DNA of 64,000 nucleotides from assembly GCA_013397115.1 (NCBI GenBank), contig VWZW01004142.1:1608464-1672463 (forward strand), written 5' to 3'. Every line of letters starts with the position of its first letter. The stretch's first letter is position 1. This document shows, one piece after another, positions 62,001-64,000 of this stretch. The position numbers and the translations under genes were made by a program. The stretch is from Edolisoma coerulescens. Taxonomy: Eukaryota; Chordata; Aves; Passeriformes; Campephagidae. The notes under the pieces were generated by a model. That model had not been told where the DNA came from. It saw nothing but the letters and a program-made list of their open reading frames with translations, and did not search any database.

Positions 62001-64000
62001 GATGTGTACTTTGTTCAAGAGACCCCGTGCTAACAGAGAAAGAAGATTATGATAAACAGCTATACTGAAAGAACACGTGCACAGCACTGGCCAACCTGGA
62101 ATTTGACCAGGACACGCAAAAGTGAGCTGGGGCTGGAATGCCAGGTCCATCATGTAAATAACAGCACTTGGACGAAGTGGATCTTTGAAAGGTGGAATTG
62201 AAATGGGCTACCTCTGGAGTCTGAGAACACCACAAACATCTCCATGAAAAGGCTGTCAGAGCAAGTCTTTGCTGATGAGATTAGACTCATCAGAATTGCC
62301 TGTAGCTTATTACTTCAAAGAGAAAAGGCAGGCGGGACAAATGGCACTGGGTTGCACCAATTCAGGAGCTGCAGCATTTTCCACAGGGTACTCGGTAAGT
62401 GCTCCACAATAAATTTTCCAAGATGGAAGGTGTTTCCTCCTGGGTCTCAAAACGAATGCCCCAAACATTTGCTACTTCTGAAAACATCAGCTCCTACCAT
62501 GCCCTAGAATATCATCATCTCACACTACAAATGACAGCCTGCATCTCTAGGGCTATGGAAACAACTAGGAATACGTTCTTTCACACAAGACAGGTAGAAA
62601 AAGCTCTGAAGAGTTTTAGTAACTGTAGATAAAAAGTATGCACAGCAGAAGACTGGAAACCCCTCACAGAACAAAATGGCATCCCACATGGAGTGGGATG
62701 GTCTCCATTGACCAGTGACAAAGGACACTCTCCTACCACCAGGGCAGCACCAGTCCTAAGGCAGGACTCAGTGCCTAAGGGTGCAATAGAGTAGCCACCT
62801 GTCCTTGGGAAGCTTACAGGACTGGTTCTCCTTCAAAGTCATAAGCAAAGATACTTCTGAAGTAACACCACCATGTCTGGTACACTGTGTCTGCACAGCC
62901 TGGGATGTGAGGAAGGCCAGGCAATATAACTACAGCAGCTGGAATGAAATCTTGCAAGCAATAGTACTGCTTCCTGGTGCAATGAGGAACAGTGCAAGGA
63001 CCACGTCAAATGATTACTACACTTCAAATGCCATCTCTCTGAAGGGCAAAAGACACTTTGATGAGATCCCCACGTTGAGCACTAGGAGAGGCTGCCCAGT
63101 CTCACAGCCTCAGTTATCTGCTGCCCACCATGCAGAAAGCAGAACCACCATATGGCACGTGGCATTAAAGAAACCACTTCATCCCAGGCTGCTTCTGTGT
63201 TATTTGCTGAGTTTGAAGGTCTCTGGAGACACCTAAAATACAAACATCTTGAGATTTGTATATTCCCAACCATTCAGTAACTTAAAAATGATCACTATCT
63301 CTGGAAATCGCCTTCTAGTTTATGCAAAAAAGGCAAATATTTAGACTGAAAATGGAGTCTGAGTTTCACAGCAGTGTTTAAACAGCAAAGCTGGAGGATT
63401 CCTGATTGTCCCTGTGCCGCTGGAGAGGAGCTCAGCAGCAGGCAGCGTGACGTGTATGTGCACACGGAGGCTACAGCAGGGTCATTCCGAGCAGGCTGTC
63501 CCCTCCTAAGATGATGCAGAGCAGTGTCAGGTTTTGTATTTTTAGCAGGTTTAGAAAAACCTGCCCAAGTTATTTTTGAAGCCTGTGGTATGTTTGCTCA
63601 CAAAAGCATCCCTGCAAACTGTTATATTAAGTCAGCTTAAACCCAGCCCATTCCCTGGGGACCAGGCAGAAAAGCATCTCTTGGCTTCTGCTGGACCGAG
63701 AAACACAAACACAGGGTAACTGCTTCAGGGACACCCCTGCCCCACTCTCAGTCTGACAGGTAACACCACCAGTATTTGGCCATTTCTTTTTTCTAGAAGT
63801 GCTGTCACAGGGAGTTAGCTGGAGTGCAGGAAGCAAGTGAGGTTACTTTTTTATCCATTTGCGTAACTCACCCAGAAACCAAGAGAGGACAAACATTGTC
63901 CTCGGGGCGTTTTGTTTGTTTGCAAGGCAATCTGACAATCCCTTGGCCTGCAAGCTTCTCAGAGCAGGAATGCATCCCTTTGTGTCTGGAGGAAGCTGAC
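59071..64000. other. Intergenic region downstream of DYNC1I1, no gene seen
   Basis: No exon or known repeat was recognised on either strand. In mammals the next gene is SLC25A13, convergent with DYNC1I1, but no mitochondrial-carrier-like sequence appears on the minus strand here. Two moderately long open frames (62805-63236 +, 62244-62507 +) have no recognisable protein character. There is a short CA-rich patch at about 59.64 kb. Confidence 0.6.

Noticed and set aside
62805..63236. 143-codon open frame on + strand downstream of DYNC1I1
   Set aside because: No domain, no family resemblance and open frames on the opposite strand too; consistent with chance in moderately GC-rich sequence.

Overview
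This is vertebrate nuclear DNA, most likely from a bird. It has spliced exons, large AT-rich introns and low repeat density. The recognisable interspersed repeats are CR1 LINEs with the sauropsid CR1 tail (ATTCTATGATTCT-type octamers near 6.77 kb). There are no bacterial-style genes, operons or CRISPR arrays; the only protein-coding gene I can support is on the + strand.

That gene is the 3' half of DYNC1I1, cytoplasmic dynein 1 intermediate chain 1. Six coding exons are readable: 11287-11433, 15614-15727, 18555-18688, 20260-20404, 40990-41115 and 58413-58523. All have AG/GT borders and compatible phases, and together they give 258 in-frame codons ending at a TAG. They encode most of the C-terminal WD40 beta-propeller, which docks the intermediate chain onto the dynein heavy chain. 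If the human gene's 17-exon count holds, these are exons 11-14, 16 and 17. A likely poly(A) signal lies at 59046-59051.

One exon of the family is missing. Nothing in the readable 20.4-41.0 kb interval encodes the roughly 47 residues expected between ...VKLWTTK and VPTASV.... The only unsequenced stretch there is a 437-base run of N (34722-35158), set in a GC- and CpG-rich island at about 34.0-35.5 kb. This matters because human/mouse DYNC1I1 exons 15 and 17 are reported to act as limb enhancers of the neighbouring DLX5/DLX6 genes. So the missing exon and the last exon in this window may be dual-use sequence.

Layout: 1-11.3 kb is intron with two CR1 copies and a possible decayed minus-strand pseudogene. 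11.3-20.4 kb holds four closely spaced exons. 20.4-41 kb is a long intronic interval with homeodomain-motif clusters, a CpG island and the gap. 41-58.4 kb is a long intron with a local ~124-bp duplication and a 160-nt pure pyrimidine tract. 58.4-59.1 kb is the terminal exon, and 59.1-64 kb is intergenic with no gene seen. I found no evidence of a wholly new system. The most interesting signals are regulatory (coding exons as enhancers, homeodomain clusters, intragenic CpG island) and structural (missing exon, duplication, pyrimidine tract). Exon calls rest on direct translation plus remembered family sequence; no alignment was run.
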